Below, piece after piece: positions 1 to 7,855 of a DNA stretch of 64,000 nucleotides. Below the pieces are notes generated by a model. That model was not told where the DNA came from and searched no databases. It saw nothing but the letters and a program-made list of their open reading frames with translations. Within the stretch, counting starts at the first letter, position 1; every line of letters starts with the position of its first letter. The translations under genes were made by a program, and so were the position numbers. Source of the DNA: Sulfurospirillum sp. (GTDB lineage Bacteria; Campylobacterota; Campylobacteria; Campylobacterales; Sulfurospirillaceae); the NCBI GenBank assembly GCA_016744795.1, contig JADGDR010000004.1:1-64000 (forward strand). The letters are read 5' to 3'.

Positions 1-98
1 GTGGTAACAAAATTATACCTAAATGTGCCTATTTATGGGCTTTAATACTTATATTAACTTCATGGATTTACTGGAATCTATGTGCGAAAGTTGAGTAA
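1..98 (+). CDS. 3' end of a gene cut by the window start, probably a membrane protein
   Basis: The frame starting at base 3 is open from the window edge to a TAA at 96-98. The 31 visible residues contain a hydrophobic segment rich in Leu, Ile and Trp (around AYLWALILILTSWIYW), as expected for the last membrane helix of an integral membrane protein. No domain can be named from so short a tail. The other two forward frames stop early. The following 226 bases up to yajQ hold no gene that I can see; an AT-rich TAAAAT at about 294-299 could be the -10 box for yajQ. Confidence 0.45.
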   Translation, partial: GNKIIPKCAYLWALILILTSWIYWNLCAKVE

Positions 99-324
99 AG
101 TTATATATTATGTTGTAAGTGTTTATTGACTATCATATAATTATAAAGAATATCTGATAATTTGAGGCTACCCATTTAAATTCAAAGCAAGAAAGTACAG
201 ATAATTCAGTAAGGTATTACTGTAATATTTGTGATAATCATTATTGTATATAATGCCATTATCAAATATTGTTTCTCTTTAACACAAATTTAGATAAAAT
301 ATCTAAAATTACAAAGGTAAACAG

Positions 325-822
325 ATGGCAAAAGAGCATAGTTTTGATATTACAGCAGAGATAGAAAAGCAGTACCTAAAAGATGCGTATGAGCAAGCGA
401 AAAAAATCATCACAAATCGTTGGGATTTTAAGGGTGTAACTTGTGAGTTTGATTATAATGAAAAAGGAAAAACTATTACACTTGTTAGTGCAAACGACTC
501 AAAAGTAGATGCAATGTTTGATACACTCGTTAGTGAAGTTATTAAGCGTGATATCAGTTCAAAAGGTGTTAAGGAAACTAGTCGTGATACTGTTGGTGGA
601 GGTAACACAAAGGTTGTTGTTAGCATTAATGATACACTTAGTAAAGAAGATGCAAAAGCAATAGTAAAGAAGATAAAAGACTTGGGTCTAAAAGTAAAAT
701 CTTCTATTCGTGGAGATGAAGTTAGAGTTGTTGGAAAGTCAATAGATGACCTTCAATCTGCAATGAAAGCTATTCGTGAAGCAGATATGGAAATGCCTCT
801 TAATTTTATAAACATCAAGTAA
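325..822 (+). CDS. yajQ: YajQ-family nucleotide-binding protein
   Basis: A 165-residue protein with the whole YajQ (UPF0234) fold, close to the family's usual length of about 163 residues. The start HSFDI, the central ISSKGVKE and the C-terminal DLQSAMKAIREAD with PLNFINIK are typical. Members bind cyclic di-GMP or nucleotides in the cytoplasm and act as signalling adaptors in some bacteria; which ligand applies here is not visible. The start ATG follows an AAAGG ribosome-binding site at 313-317. The stop codon overlaps the start of the next gene by one base (TAATG), so the two are translationally coupled. Confidence 0.9.
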   Translation: MAKEHSFDITAEIEKQYLKDAYEQAKKIITNRWDFKGVTCEFDYNEKGKTITLVSANDSKVDAMFDTLVSEVIKRDISSKGVKETSRDTVGGGNTKVVVSINDTLSKEDAKAIVKKIKDLGLKVKSSIRGDEVRVVGKSIDDLQSAMKAIREADMEMPLNFINIK

Positions 823-1130
823 TGGAACATGACGAAACACTATTCCAAATAGAAGTTATGCCAAAAATCGAAGGTTTTTGGTGTAATTTAGCTCTATATG
901 CTATCTATCTGGCCATCATTTTGACTCCTTTTTTAGTTGGAGTATTTTTTTGGTGGTATTTACATAGTGCGTGGATAGGATTTTTGTTTTTTCTTTTTGC
1001 AGTTTTAGCAAGTGGCATTGTCACTTCAAAGCTAAGAGTAAGCTCAATTCCATTTTCTCAACGAGAAATGGATTACAGTACAATCTCTGTGGTAAGATGG
1101 TATGTTGGTAAAAATATATGTATAAAATAG
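822..1130 (+). CDS. small two-helix membrane protein of unknown function
   Basis: A 102-residue protein that I do not recognise. It has a charged N-terminus and two adjacent hydrophobic segments at about residues 22-45 and 50-68, then a hydrophilic tail, suggesting a small inner-membrane protein with both ends in the cytoplasm. It starts inside the yajQ stop codon and is followed ten bases later by the MarC-family gene, so it sits in an apparent yajQ-marC-EamA operon. An opposite-strand open frame over its end is a shadow. Confidence 0.6.
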   Translation: MEHDETLFQIEVMPKIEGFWCNLALYAIYLAIILTPFLVGVFFWWYLHSAWIGFLFFLFAVLASGIVTSKLRVSSIPFSQREMDYSTISVVRWYVGKNICIK

Positions 1131-1140
1131 GGGTAAAAGG

Positions 1141-1737
1141 ATGGGAGCAGAATTTTCTATAATTGGAACAGCCGTTCTTCTAATGTTTATATTAGACCCG
1201 TTTGGAAATGTTCCTCTTCTTTTAGCTATATTAAAAGATGTAGAAAAAAAAAGAAAAAAAATTATCATCATTAGAGAGTCCATTTTTGGTTTAGGCATAC
1301 TTCTTATGTTTTTCTTTTTTGGAAAAGCTTTTTTAAATATTTTTCATCTCGAAACCGCTTCAGTGACCATAGCTGGAGGAGTTATATTTTTTGTTATCGC
1401 CTTAAAGATGATTTTTCCCGGAGAGAAGGGCAACATTTCACTTTTTGGAGTAGATGACCCTTTTATAGTTCCTATTGCTATACCACTTATTGCAGGACCT
1501 TCTGCACTTGCTACGATTATGATTATGACAAAATCTTATAATGAACATTTTTGGGCACTTTTTGCTTCGGTTATGTTAGCTTGGGCCTGCTCGACATTTA
1601 TACTTTATATGTCTCCATTTTTATATAAAGTTTTACGCGAGAAAGGATTAAGTGCTTTGGAAAAGCTGATGGGGATGTTACTTCTAATGTTGTCTGTTCA
1701 AATGTTTGTGGATGGCATAAGGGCTTTAGTTGCTTAA
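1141..1737 (+). CDS. MarC-family inner-membrane protein
   Basis: A 198-residue protein with six hydrophobic segments over its whole length and the MarC family hallmarks FxxxDPFGNxP near residue 20 (FILDPFGNVPLLLAI) and PIAIPLIAGPSALATIM around residue 118, where the second repeat begins. Length agrees with the family (about 200-220). MarC proteins are integral inner-membrane proteins of uncertain transport function; the old link to multiple antibiotic resistance was not supported. It begins after a GGGG-rich ribosome-binding site and its end overlaps the next gene by eight bases. Confidence 0.88.
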   Translation: MGAEFSIIGTAVLLMFILDPFGNVPLLLAILKDVEKKRKKIIIIRESIFGLGILLMFFFFGKAFLNIFHLETASVTIAGGVIFFVIALKMIFPGEKGNISLFGVDDPFIVPIAIPLIAGPSALATIMIMTKSYNEHFWALFASVMLAWACSTFILYMSPFLYKVLREKGLSALEKLMGMLLLMLSVQMFVDGIRALVA

Positions 1738-2593
1738 TCAAAAACTAAAAGGAATGTTTCTTGCCGCAGCAGGCGTTGGAGTCATTAGTTTTGACGCACT
1801 TTTAGTGAGACTTGCCGATGCAGACGCTTCTGTAATTGCTTTTTATAGAGGTTTCTTTATGGGAATAATTATGCTTTTTGTGTGGCTTATAAAGGGCGAG
1901 AAAGATGTAATCCCAAAAGCTAAAAAAGAACTTTTTATGATACTTGTTATAGCCCTTATATCTGGTGTTGGGACATCTTTGTTTGTTTTTTCAGTCAAAT
2001 ATACAATTGCAGCAAATACTGTGGTTTTTTTAGCTACGTCTTCATTTTTTGGGGCTGTTTTTTCTTATCTTATTTTAAAAGAAAAAATACGAAAAGAGAC
2101 AGCAATTGCTATTGCCGTTTCCTTGTTCGGAATTATAGTTATCTTTGGAAACTCCTTTAGTATAGGAGGGAATCTTTTAGGGGATTTTTTAGGTATTTTA
2201 TTAGCTGTTTTTATGGGACTTCAGTTAACACTTCTTAGAAAGTTTACTCACTTTTCTCACTATTTTATCATATCTGCGAGTGGATTCTTTTTGATGTTCA
2301 TTATGTATTTTATTGCTGATAATGTTTTTGATATATCTTTGAAAAGTCTTTTTTGGCTCTTCTTAATGGGACTTATGCAAGTTGTAGCTATGTTTCTTAT
2401 ATATGGCTCAACAAAGTTCATTAGTTCGGCAGAAGTTGGAGTTTTTTCTACAATAGAAACCATTTTTGCACCTATATGGTTATGGCTTTTTATAGGAGAA
2501 ATTCCTCCTAGTTTAACTCTCATGGGAGGCTTATTTGTTGTTTGTGCAATTTTTATTAATGCATATCCACAAATAAAACGTAAAAACTTATAA
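1730..2593 (+). CDS. EamA/DMT-family permease
   Basis: A 287-residue protein with about ten hydrophobic segments arranged as two EamA repeats, as in the drug/metabolite transporter superfamily. Features include RGFFMG after helix two, AANTVVFLATSSFFGAVFSYLILKE closing the first repeat and STIETIFAPIWLWLFIGE in the second. The substrate cannot be read from sequence. The predicted start is a TTG overlapping the end of the MarC gene by eight bases; an internal ATG at residue 8 is an alternative. The 269 bases after it hold no gene and are probably the Sox promoter region; AT-rich boxes are present but none is decisive. Confidence 0.85.
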   Translation: MLNQKLKGMFLAAAGVGVISFDALLVRLADADASVIAFYRGFFMGIIMLFVWLIKGEKDVIPKAKKELFMILVIALISGVGTSLFVFSVKYTIAANTVVFLATSSFFGAVFSYLILKEKIRKETAIAIAVSLFGIIVIFGNSFSIGGNLLGDFLGILLAVFMGLQLTLLRKFTHFSHYFIISASGFFLMFIMYFIADNVFDISLKSLFWLFLMGLMQVVAMFLIYGSTKFISSAEVGVFSTIETIFAPIWLWLFIGEIPPSLTLMGGLFVVCAIFINAYPQIKRKNL

Positions 2594-2862
2594 TGCTTAT
2601 ATGTATTATTATAAAAAAATATAATAATTCAATTTCACCAAAATAGATTGCTACAACTTGTAACGTTAAATAACTACTAAAAAAAATATGCCTAAAAAAA
2701 TATTTCATTAAAATGATATTTTAAGCCCATAAATAGCTTATATAAACCATTTATTCTAAAATAATATTACACATACTAAATCAAAATAATAATTCTTTCT
2801 TAAGACTAAAATGACAACATAGTGTTAGTTTAATTTTTATTTAAATTATATAGGAGGTAGTA

Positions 2863-4224
2863 TTGAGAGATATAACAGTAGGAAATAAACATAACTTTTC
2901 AACTTCAGAGCTAATAATAGAAGTAGCAAATGAGATTGAGAATATTCCTAAAAAGAGTAGAAGAGACTTTTTAAAAAAAGGTTTTTTGATTTCTGTATCA
3001 GCTGCAGCTGCATTGGGTAGTGCAACACAGTTGACTGCTGCATCACCAATTAACCCAAAAAACTTGCCTCCAAATAATCCTGAATGGGGATTAAAATGGG
3101 GAAGAGATAACAACGACTCACCTTATGGTACACCTTCAAAATATGAAGCAAATGTAGTTAGAAGATTTGTTCCTTGGTTAACAGCAGACCAAAAAGCTTC
3201 TATCAGTTTTACTCCTTGGCAAGATCTTAAAGGTATTATTGTCCCAAATGGTCTTCATTTTACAAGAAGTCATGGTGGAGTCATAGATATAAATCCAAAA
3301 GAGTATAGACTTTTGATTCATGGTTTAGTTAAAAAAGAAGTGGTGCTTACTTTAGAAGATATTATGAGATACCCAAGTATTAGTGTAATTCACGCTTTTG
3401 AGTGTGCTGCTAACAATGGTATGGAGTGGAGAGGACCAGGAATGAACTCTCTACAAATTACTCATGGAATGCTCAGCTGTTCCGAGTGGACGGGTGTTCC
3501 ACTAAAAGTTATTCTTGAAGATCTTGGTTTGAAAGAAAATGCAAAGTGGATGTTCCCTGAGGGTTCAGATCCAGCTGGAGTTGGAAGAAGTGTCCCCATA
3601 GAAAAAGTTCTCGATGATGCTATGCTTGTTTATGCCATGAATGGTGAAGCTCTTCGCCCAGAACAAGGTTATCCTGTTAGGCTTTTTCTTCCTGGTTGGG
3701 AAGGTGCCATACAAGTAAAATGGCTTAAGAGATTAAAGTTTGATGATAAATCGTGGATGGTAAGAGAAGAGAGTACTAAGTATACGATGCTTCAGGCTGA
3801 TGGTCATGCAAAAATGTATAACTGGTCATTTGAAGCAAACTCATTTATAACTTCTCCTTGTCCTGAACGTGATTGGAAAGAACAAAAACACGGAATCATA
3901 AAAGTAGAAGGAATTGCATGGTCAGGAAAAGGGGCTATCTCTCACGTAGATGTTTCGACTGATGGTGGAAACACATGGAAACAAGCTAGATTTACTAGCG
4001 TAGTTCTTCCAAAAGCAGTTACAAGATTTGCTATAGAGGTGGAGTGGAATGGAAAACCTATGTTGCTTCAAAGCAGAGCAACTGATGAAACTGGATATAC
4101 CCAACCTAATGCAAAAGAGTTGGTAGCAGCTCGTGGAAAAGAATCAGTCTATCATAGAAATGCAATCCAAACTTGGGAAGTTAAAGCTGATGGGGAGGTG
4201 AACAATGTACATGTATATGCGTAA
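2863..4224 (+). CDS. soxC: SoxC, molybdenum subunit of sulfane dehydrogenase SoxCD
   Basis: A 453-residue molybdopterin protein of the sulfite-oxidase family. A twin-arginine signal (SRRDFLKK, residues 32-39) followed by an Ala-rich segment sends the folded cofactor enzyme to the periplasm. Cys181 in HAFECAANNG is the molybdenum ligand, and the C-terminal part has the Mo-co dimerisation fold (VDVSTDGGNTW). SoxCD oxidises the sulfane sulfur left on SoxY, giving complete thiosulfate oxidation without sulfur globules. The start is TTG, chosen because it lies seven bases after a strong AGGAGG site at 2853-2858. The N-terminal stretch before the Tat motif is unusually long. The end overlaps soxD by 20 bases. 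Confidence 0.95.
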   Translation: MRDITVGNKHNFSTSELIIEVANEIENIPKKSRRDFLKKGFLISVSAAAALGSATQLTAASPINPKNLPPNNPEWGLKWGRDNNDSPYGTPSKYEANVVRRFVPWLTADQKASISFTPWQDLKGIIVPNGLHFTRSHGGVIDINPKEYRLLIHGLVKKEVVLTLEDIMRYPSISVIHAFECAANNGMEWRGPGMNSLQITHGMLSCSEWTGVPLKVILEDLGLKENAKWMFPEGSDPAGVGRSVPIEKVLDDAMLVYAMNGEALRPEQGYPVRLFLPGWEGAIQVKWLKRLKFDDKSWMVREESTKYTMLQADGHAKMYNWSFEANSFITSPCPERDWKEQKHGIIKVEGIAWSGKGAISHVDVSTDGGNTWKQARFTSVVLPKAVTRFAIEVEWNGKPMLLQSRATDETGYTQPNAKELVAARGKESVYHRNAIQTWEVKADGEVNNVHVYA

Positions 4225-5311
4225 ACTAACAATTCTAGCAAGTATGTTTTTACTGGTTTCGAGTTTATCTGCGGCAAGTCATACTTTTGCAAATCCAGAC
4301 TACTATCCGTATCCAAGTGTAACAACAGATAAAGATGGAAGAAAGATAAACAACGATGGTGCAATAATCCTTCCACAAAAGTTCAAAGTTACTCATGTTT
4401 ATCATTCTCCTTTTAGTGGAAAAAATCATAATTTTGGAACTAAAGCGACTAAAGAACAGATAAAAGCTTGGGATACAGATACAAGACCTGATGGAAAAGG
4501 ACTTCCAAGGGAAGGAAAGATGAGTGTCTTAGCAGGCTCTGAAATATATGCCGATAAATGTGCTACCTGTCATGGTGATTTTGGTGAAGGTGTTGATAGA
4601 TTTCCAGTTCTTGCAGGTGGAGAAGACACGCTTACTCTTCATCCCCAAACAGGAGGAGATCCAGGACCATTAAAGACCATAGGAAGTTATGCTCCTTATA
4701 TATCTCCATTTTTTTGGTACATTCAAACGGCTATGCCTCTCTCCGCTCCAAAATCACTTACAAATAGTGAAGTATACGGAATCCTTGGTTATATATTGCA
4801 ACTAAGTGAAATTCAAGTAAATGGTGAAGATATAGATGATGACACGATTATAAATAGAGATTTTATTCTTGCAGTTCATATGCCAAATGAAAAAGGTTTT
4901 GAATATAACAATCTTAGAGTAAGTGATACAGCAAATACAAGATGTATGAAAAACTGTATAGATATAAAAAAAATGAAGGTTATGCATATAGTAACTGATG
5001 GAACTGAAGTTGAACCAGAATTTGGTGAAGAGAGATGGTTTTATGGTAAAGCTAAAGTTCAAGAAGTTGGAGGAGTAACAAAAGCTGCCTATGAAATTTC
5101 TTGTGCAGGTTGTCACGATAGTGGCATAGCAGGTTCTCCAAAAGTAGGAGATAAAGAAGCTTGGGTAGATATATCAAAACAAAGTTTAAAAGATGTTTTT
5201 GATCACGCTATTAACGGTTTTAACTCAATGCCCCCAAAAGGTGGAGATAGCTCTTTGAGTGATGAGTTGGTTGAAAATATAGTTAAATACATGATAGAAG
5301 AAAGCGATTAG
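4205..5311 (+). CDS. soxD: SoxD, diheme cytochrome c subunit of sulfane dehydrogenase
   Basis: A 368-residue exported cytochrome with two heme motifs, CATCH at residues 119-123 and CAGCH at 300-304, separated as in SoxD. The N-terminal domain (CHGDFGEGVDRFPVLAGG) is the typical SoxD cytochrome domain. A signal peptide follows the start. Three in-frame ATGs (4205, 4211, 4217) are possible; 4205 has the best distance to the GGGGAGG site at 4192-4198. The protein forms a periplasmic complex with SoxC and passes electrons to small cytochromes. A TACATGTA octamer lies in the first codons. Confidence 0.94.
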   Translation: MYMYMRKLTILASMFLLVSSLSAASHTFANPDYYPYPSVTTDKDGRKINNDGAIILPQKFKVTHVYHSPFSGKNHNFGTKATKEQIKAWDTDTRPDGKGLPREGKMSVLAGSEIYADKCATCHGDFGEGVDRFPVLAGGEDTLTLHPQTGGDPGPLKTIGSYAPYISPFFWYIQTAMPLSAPKSLTNSEVYGILGYILQLSEIQVNGEDIDDDTIINRDFILAVHMPNEKGFEYNNLRVSDTANTRCMKNCIDIKKMKVMHIVTDGTEVEPEFGEERWFYGKAKVQEVGGVTKAAYEISCAGCHDSGIAGSPKVGDKEAWVDISKQSLKDVFDHAINGFNSMPPKGGDSSLSDELVENIVKYMIEESD

Positions 5312-5330
5312 ACGACCGTAAGGTTATGCT

Positions 5331-5390
5331 TTCTCGAAGAGAGTGAAAGGAATTTTTAAGGGATGTGTTCCTTGAAAAGGAAAATTAAAT
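5331..5390 (+). promoter_or_regulatory. structured leader element, copy A, upstream of soxX
   Basis: This intergenic stretch matches 58027-58096 closely over its 3' part (AGTGAAAGGAATTTTT, then TTCCTTGAAAAGGA). It has a 5' hairpin TTCTC-GAA-GAGAG at 5331-5343. The central TTCCTT (5368-5373) can pair with AAGGAA upstream (5347-5352) or AAGGAA immediately downstream (5377-5382), two mutually exclusive hairpins. The soxX ATG follows 19 bases later with its own AAAGGAG site. Repetition plus compensating changes in the 5' hairpin make an RNA element likely; ligand and function are unknown. Confidence 0.6.
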
Positions 5391-5409
5391 AAGTGGTAAA
5401 GGAGAAAAT

Positions 5410-5778
5410 ATGGAATTGATAAAAAAAGTTGCTGTGGTTGTTTTAATGACAACTCTGTTTTCAGGGTCTGTATATGCTGCTGATAAAGCGGCTATGGTGA
5501 AAGAAGGTCGTAAAATTTTTATAACTAAATCACAAGGTAACTGTTTGGCATGTCATTCGGTTCAAGGAGATGAGAGTATTCCACAAACAGGAACATTAGG
5601 ACCAAGGTTGGCAAACATGGATACTTATCCAAAAGATTATTTGATAGAAAAGATTATGGATCCAAATATAACGAATCCAATAACAATCATGCCACCATTG
5701 GGTAGAAATCATAAGATAACAAAAGCACAAGTAGAAGCTGTTGTTGTATATCTTCAAGAAATAACAAAAGCAAAATAA
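5410..5778 (+). CDS. soxX: SoxX, monoheme cytochrome c
   Basis: A 122-residue exported cytochrome c: signal peptide ending near VYAADKA, one heme motif CLACH at residues 45-49 and a candidate axial Met in TIMPPLGRNHKI near the C-terminus, the usual SoxX layout. SoxX pairs with SoxA; SoxAX couples thiosulfate to the carrier protein SoxYZ. The gene begins a tight run soxXYZA-K-B. Its upstream region carries the structured leader described separately, so it may be controlled apart from soxCD. The ribosome-binding site is AAAGGAG six bases before ATG. Confidence 0.93.
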   Translation: MELIKKVAVVVLMTTLFSGSVYAADKAAMVKEGRKIFITKSQGNCLACHSVQGDESIPQTGTLGPRLANMDTYPKDYLIEKIMDPNITNPITIMPPLGRNHKITKAQVEAVVVYLQEITKAK

Positions 5779-5790
5779 GGAGAATTGACA

Positions 5791-6237
5791 ATGAAAAGAA
5801 GAAAATTTTTGGGACTAGGACTCTCAGCGGTAGCTTTTTCAACAGTGGCTAGTGCAAACATATTAAAAGAACATCCTCAAGCATTTGATGCAAAGAGTAT
5901 TGAGGAAGCTATAAAAGGTCTATATGGAACATCAGAGACTTTAAATGATGGAAAAGCTAAGTTAAAAGCTCCAGATATTGCTGAAAATGGTGCAGCTGTG
6001 CCTGTGACAGTATCTACAACTTTGGAAAATCCAAAAACAATGGTTATCACAGTTGACGGTAACCCTCATCCATTAGTTGCTGCTTGGGAAGTTCAACCAG
6101 GAACAATACCTAAGTTTTCAACAAGAATCAAGATGAGAAAAACAGCAAATGTAACTTTGATTGTAGAAGATGAAAATGGAAAATTGCACTCTGTAACAAA
6201 ACAAGTAAAAGTAACTGTTGGTGGATGTGGTGGTTGA
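5791..6237 (+). CDS. soxY: SoxY, sulfur-carrier subunit
   Basis: A 148-residue exported protein. The C-terminus ends VGGCGG, the swinging arm whose Cys carries the sulfur substrate through the Sox cycle. A Tat-like signal (KRRKFLGLGLSAVAF) is at the N-terminus. The ATG at 5791 is chosen over an in-frame TTG at 5785 because it lies eight bases after the TAAGGAG site at 5776-5782. It forms a heterodimer with SoxZ, encoded next. Only one soxY and one soxZ are seen here, although some Campylobacterota carry second copies elsewhere. Confidence 0.95.
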   Translation: MKRRKFLGLGLSAVAFSTVASANILKEHPQAFDAKSIEEAIKGLYGTSETLNDGKAKLKAPDIAENGAAVPVTVSTTLENPKTMVITVDGNPHPLVAAWEVQPGTIPKFSTRIKMRKTANVTLIVEDENGKLHSVTKQVKVTVGGCGG

Positions 6238-6285
6238 TACAATCTTGAATAATTTAAAGAATAAAATAATAGTAGGAGAATAGAT

Positions 6286-6582
6286 ATGGGAATAAAAGCA
6301 ATAGCAAAAGTAAAAAAAAGTATAGCGACAGTTAAACTTTTGGTAAAACATCCAATGGAACCAGGTGCTATAGCAGGTGGTAAAAAACCAACTAAATATA
6401 TAAATCATATGACTGTTAAGCATGGAGATAAATTGGTATTTGATATGTACCCAACTTCAGCCATAGCAAAAAATCCATATATAAAGTTTGCATTTAAAGG
6501 TGCAAAAAAGGGTGATATGATTACGGTAGAGTGGTTTGACAATACTGGTGCATCAGAGAAAAAAGATATTAAATTAAAATAG
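6286..6582 (+). CDS. soxZ: SoxZ, partner of the sulfur-carrier protein
   Basis: A 98-residue immunoglobulin-like protein of the SoxZ family: HPMEPG near residue 25, INHMTVKHGDKLVFD in the middle and ITVEWFDNTG near the end are characteristic. It lacks its own signal peptide; SoxZ is known to cross the membrane in complex with SoxY's Tat signal. A GTAGGAG ribosome-binding site precedes the ATG. It follows soxY by 48 bases. Confidence 0.94.
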   Translation: MGIKAIAKVKKSIATVKLLVKHPMEPGAIAGGKKPTKYINHMTVKHGDKLVFDMYPTSAIAKNPYIKFAFKGAKKGDMITVEWFDNTGASEKKDIKLK

Positions 6583-6609
6583 TATCTTTGTAAAATATAA
6601 GGAGATTAC

Positions 6610-7518
6610 ATGTTAGGTAAAATTATAAAAGCTTCTACTATAGTATTGATACTCAGTGGTGTTTTGTATGCTGGTAATTTTAACAAGCAAGCTGAAATTG
6701 ATAGACTTGCAATGCAAAAATACTTTTTAAAGAAATTTGAAGATCCGATTAAAAACCAAAATGAGTACTTTCCTTATGTGGAAGAGGCTGAATTAAAGAA
6801 AAACTATATCTTTCCATTAAAATTAGAAGATTTTGTAAATGGAACAGCTGCATGGTATAAACCAACAAGAGATCAGATGGAAGAGATTAATGAGTTTGCT
6901 CCATATGAAATACCCTTAGATGAAGGTAGAGAGTTATGGGTTAAAGCATTTGCAAATGGTAAAACATACTCTTCATGTTTTCCTGATGCTGCAATTAAAC
7001 AAAATTTTCCATATTATGATACAAAAAGAGATGAGGTTGTAACTATAGGACAAGCCATTAATGAATGTAGAGTAGGTAATGGTGAAAAAGCACTTAAGTA
7101 TGGTAAAGGTGATATTGCTAAGCTTGCAGCTTATGTAGCTTTTGAGTCTCGTGGCAAAGCAATTAATGTACAGATTCCCAATGCAAAAGCTGCTATGGCT
7201 TATGAAGCTGGTAAAAAAATGTTCTATAAACAAAGAGGATATTTTTATATGAACTGTACTGAGTGTCATGTTCAAGGAGCAGGTAAAAAAATTAGACAAG
7301 AGGCATTAAGCCCTATTTTGGGTTCTGTTTCTCATTTCCCTGTATATAGAATTAAATGGGGTGGTTTAGGTACTCTTCAAAGAAGACTCGTTGCTTGTGT
7401 TAGAGATACTGGTTCTGAAAAACCAAAAATGCAATCAAAATCTGCAAAAGAGCTTGAGTATTTTGTAACATATATGTCCAATGGTCTAATTTTAAATGGA
7501 CCAGATACAAGAAAATAA
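6610..7518 (+). CDS. soxA: SoxA, monoheme-type L-cysteine S-thiosulfotransferase subunit
   Basis: A 302-residue exported cytochrome. Only one CXXCH motif remains (CTECH, residues 216-220). At the place of the N-terminal heme of diheme SoxA there is YSSCFPDA, a single Cys without the second Cys and His. The active-site Cys263 in LVACVRDTG, which becomes the heme persulfide ligand, is intact. SoxA and SoxX attach thiosulfate to SoxY Cys. The single heme agrees with monoheme SoxA types; the nearby soxK-like gene fits a three-part SoxAXK complex. A signal peptide precedes AGNFNKQ. Ribosome-binding site AAGGAG is eight bases from ATG. Confidence 0.93.
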   Translation: MLGKIIKASTIVLILSGVLYAGNFNKQAEIDRLAMQKYFLKKFEDPIKNQNEYFPYVEEAELKKNYIFPLKLEDFVNGTAAWYKPTRDQMEEINEFAPYEIPLDEGRELWVKAFANGKTYSSCFPDAAIKQNFPYYDTKRDEVVTIGQAINECRVGNGEKALKYGKGDIAKLAAYVAFESRGKAINVQIPNAKAAMAYEAGKKMFYKQRGYFYMNCTECHVQGAGKKIRQEALSPILGSVSHFPVYRIKWGGLGTLQRRLVACVRDTGSEKPKMQSKSAKELEYFVTYMSNGLILNGPDTRK

Positions 7519-7527
7519 GGATAAAAA

Positions 7528-7842
7528 ATGAAAAAAATACTTTTATTAATAATAGTTGCAAGTACACTACTATTGACAGGTTGTGCTCATATGGATGGTT
7601 ATAGCTCATCAAGTAATAGCATGCAAAATGTAAATCAAGTAATAAAAACTGCACAAATGAAATATGACAAAGTTCATGCTGATGGAATTGCATGGAAAGA
7701 TACAAAAGCAAAAATTACAAAAGCAAAAAAACTTGTCAAAGAGGCAATGGCTTTAGCTACTGAAGCTATATATGAAGCGGACCAAGCAACTATGCAATCA
7801 GCAGAAGCAGATAAAACTTGGCATTCAGCCGTGCCACAATAG
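7528..7842 (+). CDS. SoxK/SAXB-like SoxAX-binding lipoprotein
   Basis: A 104-residue lipoprotein with signal peptide and lipobox LLTGC (Cys at residue 19). The C-terminal half (GIAWKDT followed by an Ala/Lys-rich helix with LVKEAMALATEAIYEADQ) resembles SoxK, the small SoxAX-binding protein of type III SoxAX that stimulates the transferase. Position between soxA and soxB supports this. The symbol is left empty because the match rests on a short pattern recalled from the family and on context. If right, lipidation would anchor the SoxAX complex to a membrane, whereas classical SoxK is soluble. Confidence 0.6.
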   Translation: MKKILLLIIVASTLLLTGCAHMDGYSSSSNSMQNVNQVIKTAQMKYDKVHADGIAWKDTKAKITKAKKLVKEAMALATEAIYEADQATMQSAEADKTWHSAVPQ

Positions 7843-7855
7843 TAAAGGGAAAATA

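Noticed and set aside
7772-7855. N-terminal extension of SoxB back to 7772
   Set aside because: It would overlap the soxK-like gene by 71 bases and place residues before the Tat-like signal; ATG 7856 has a ribosome-binding site.
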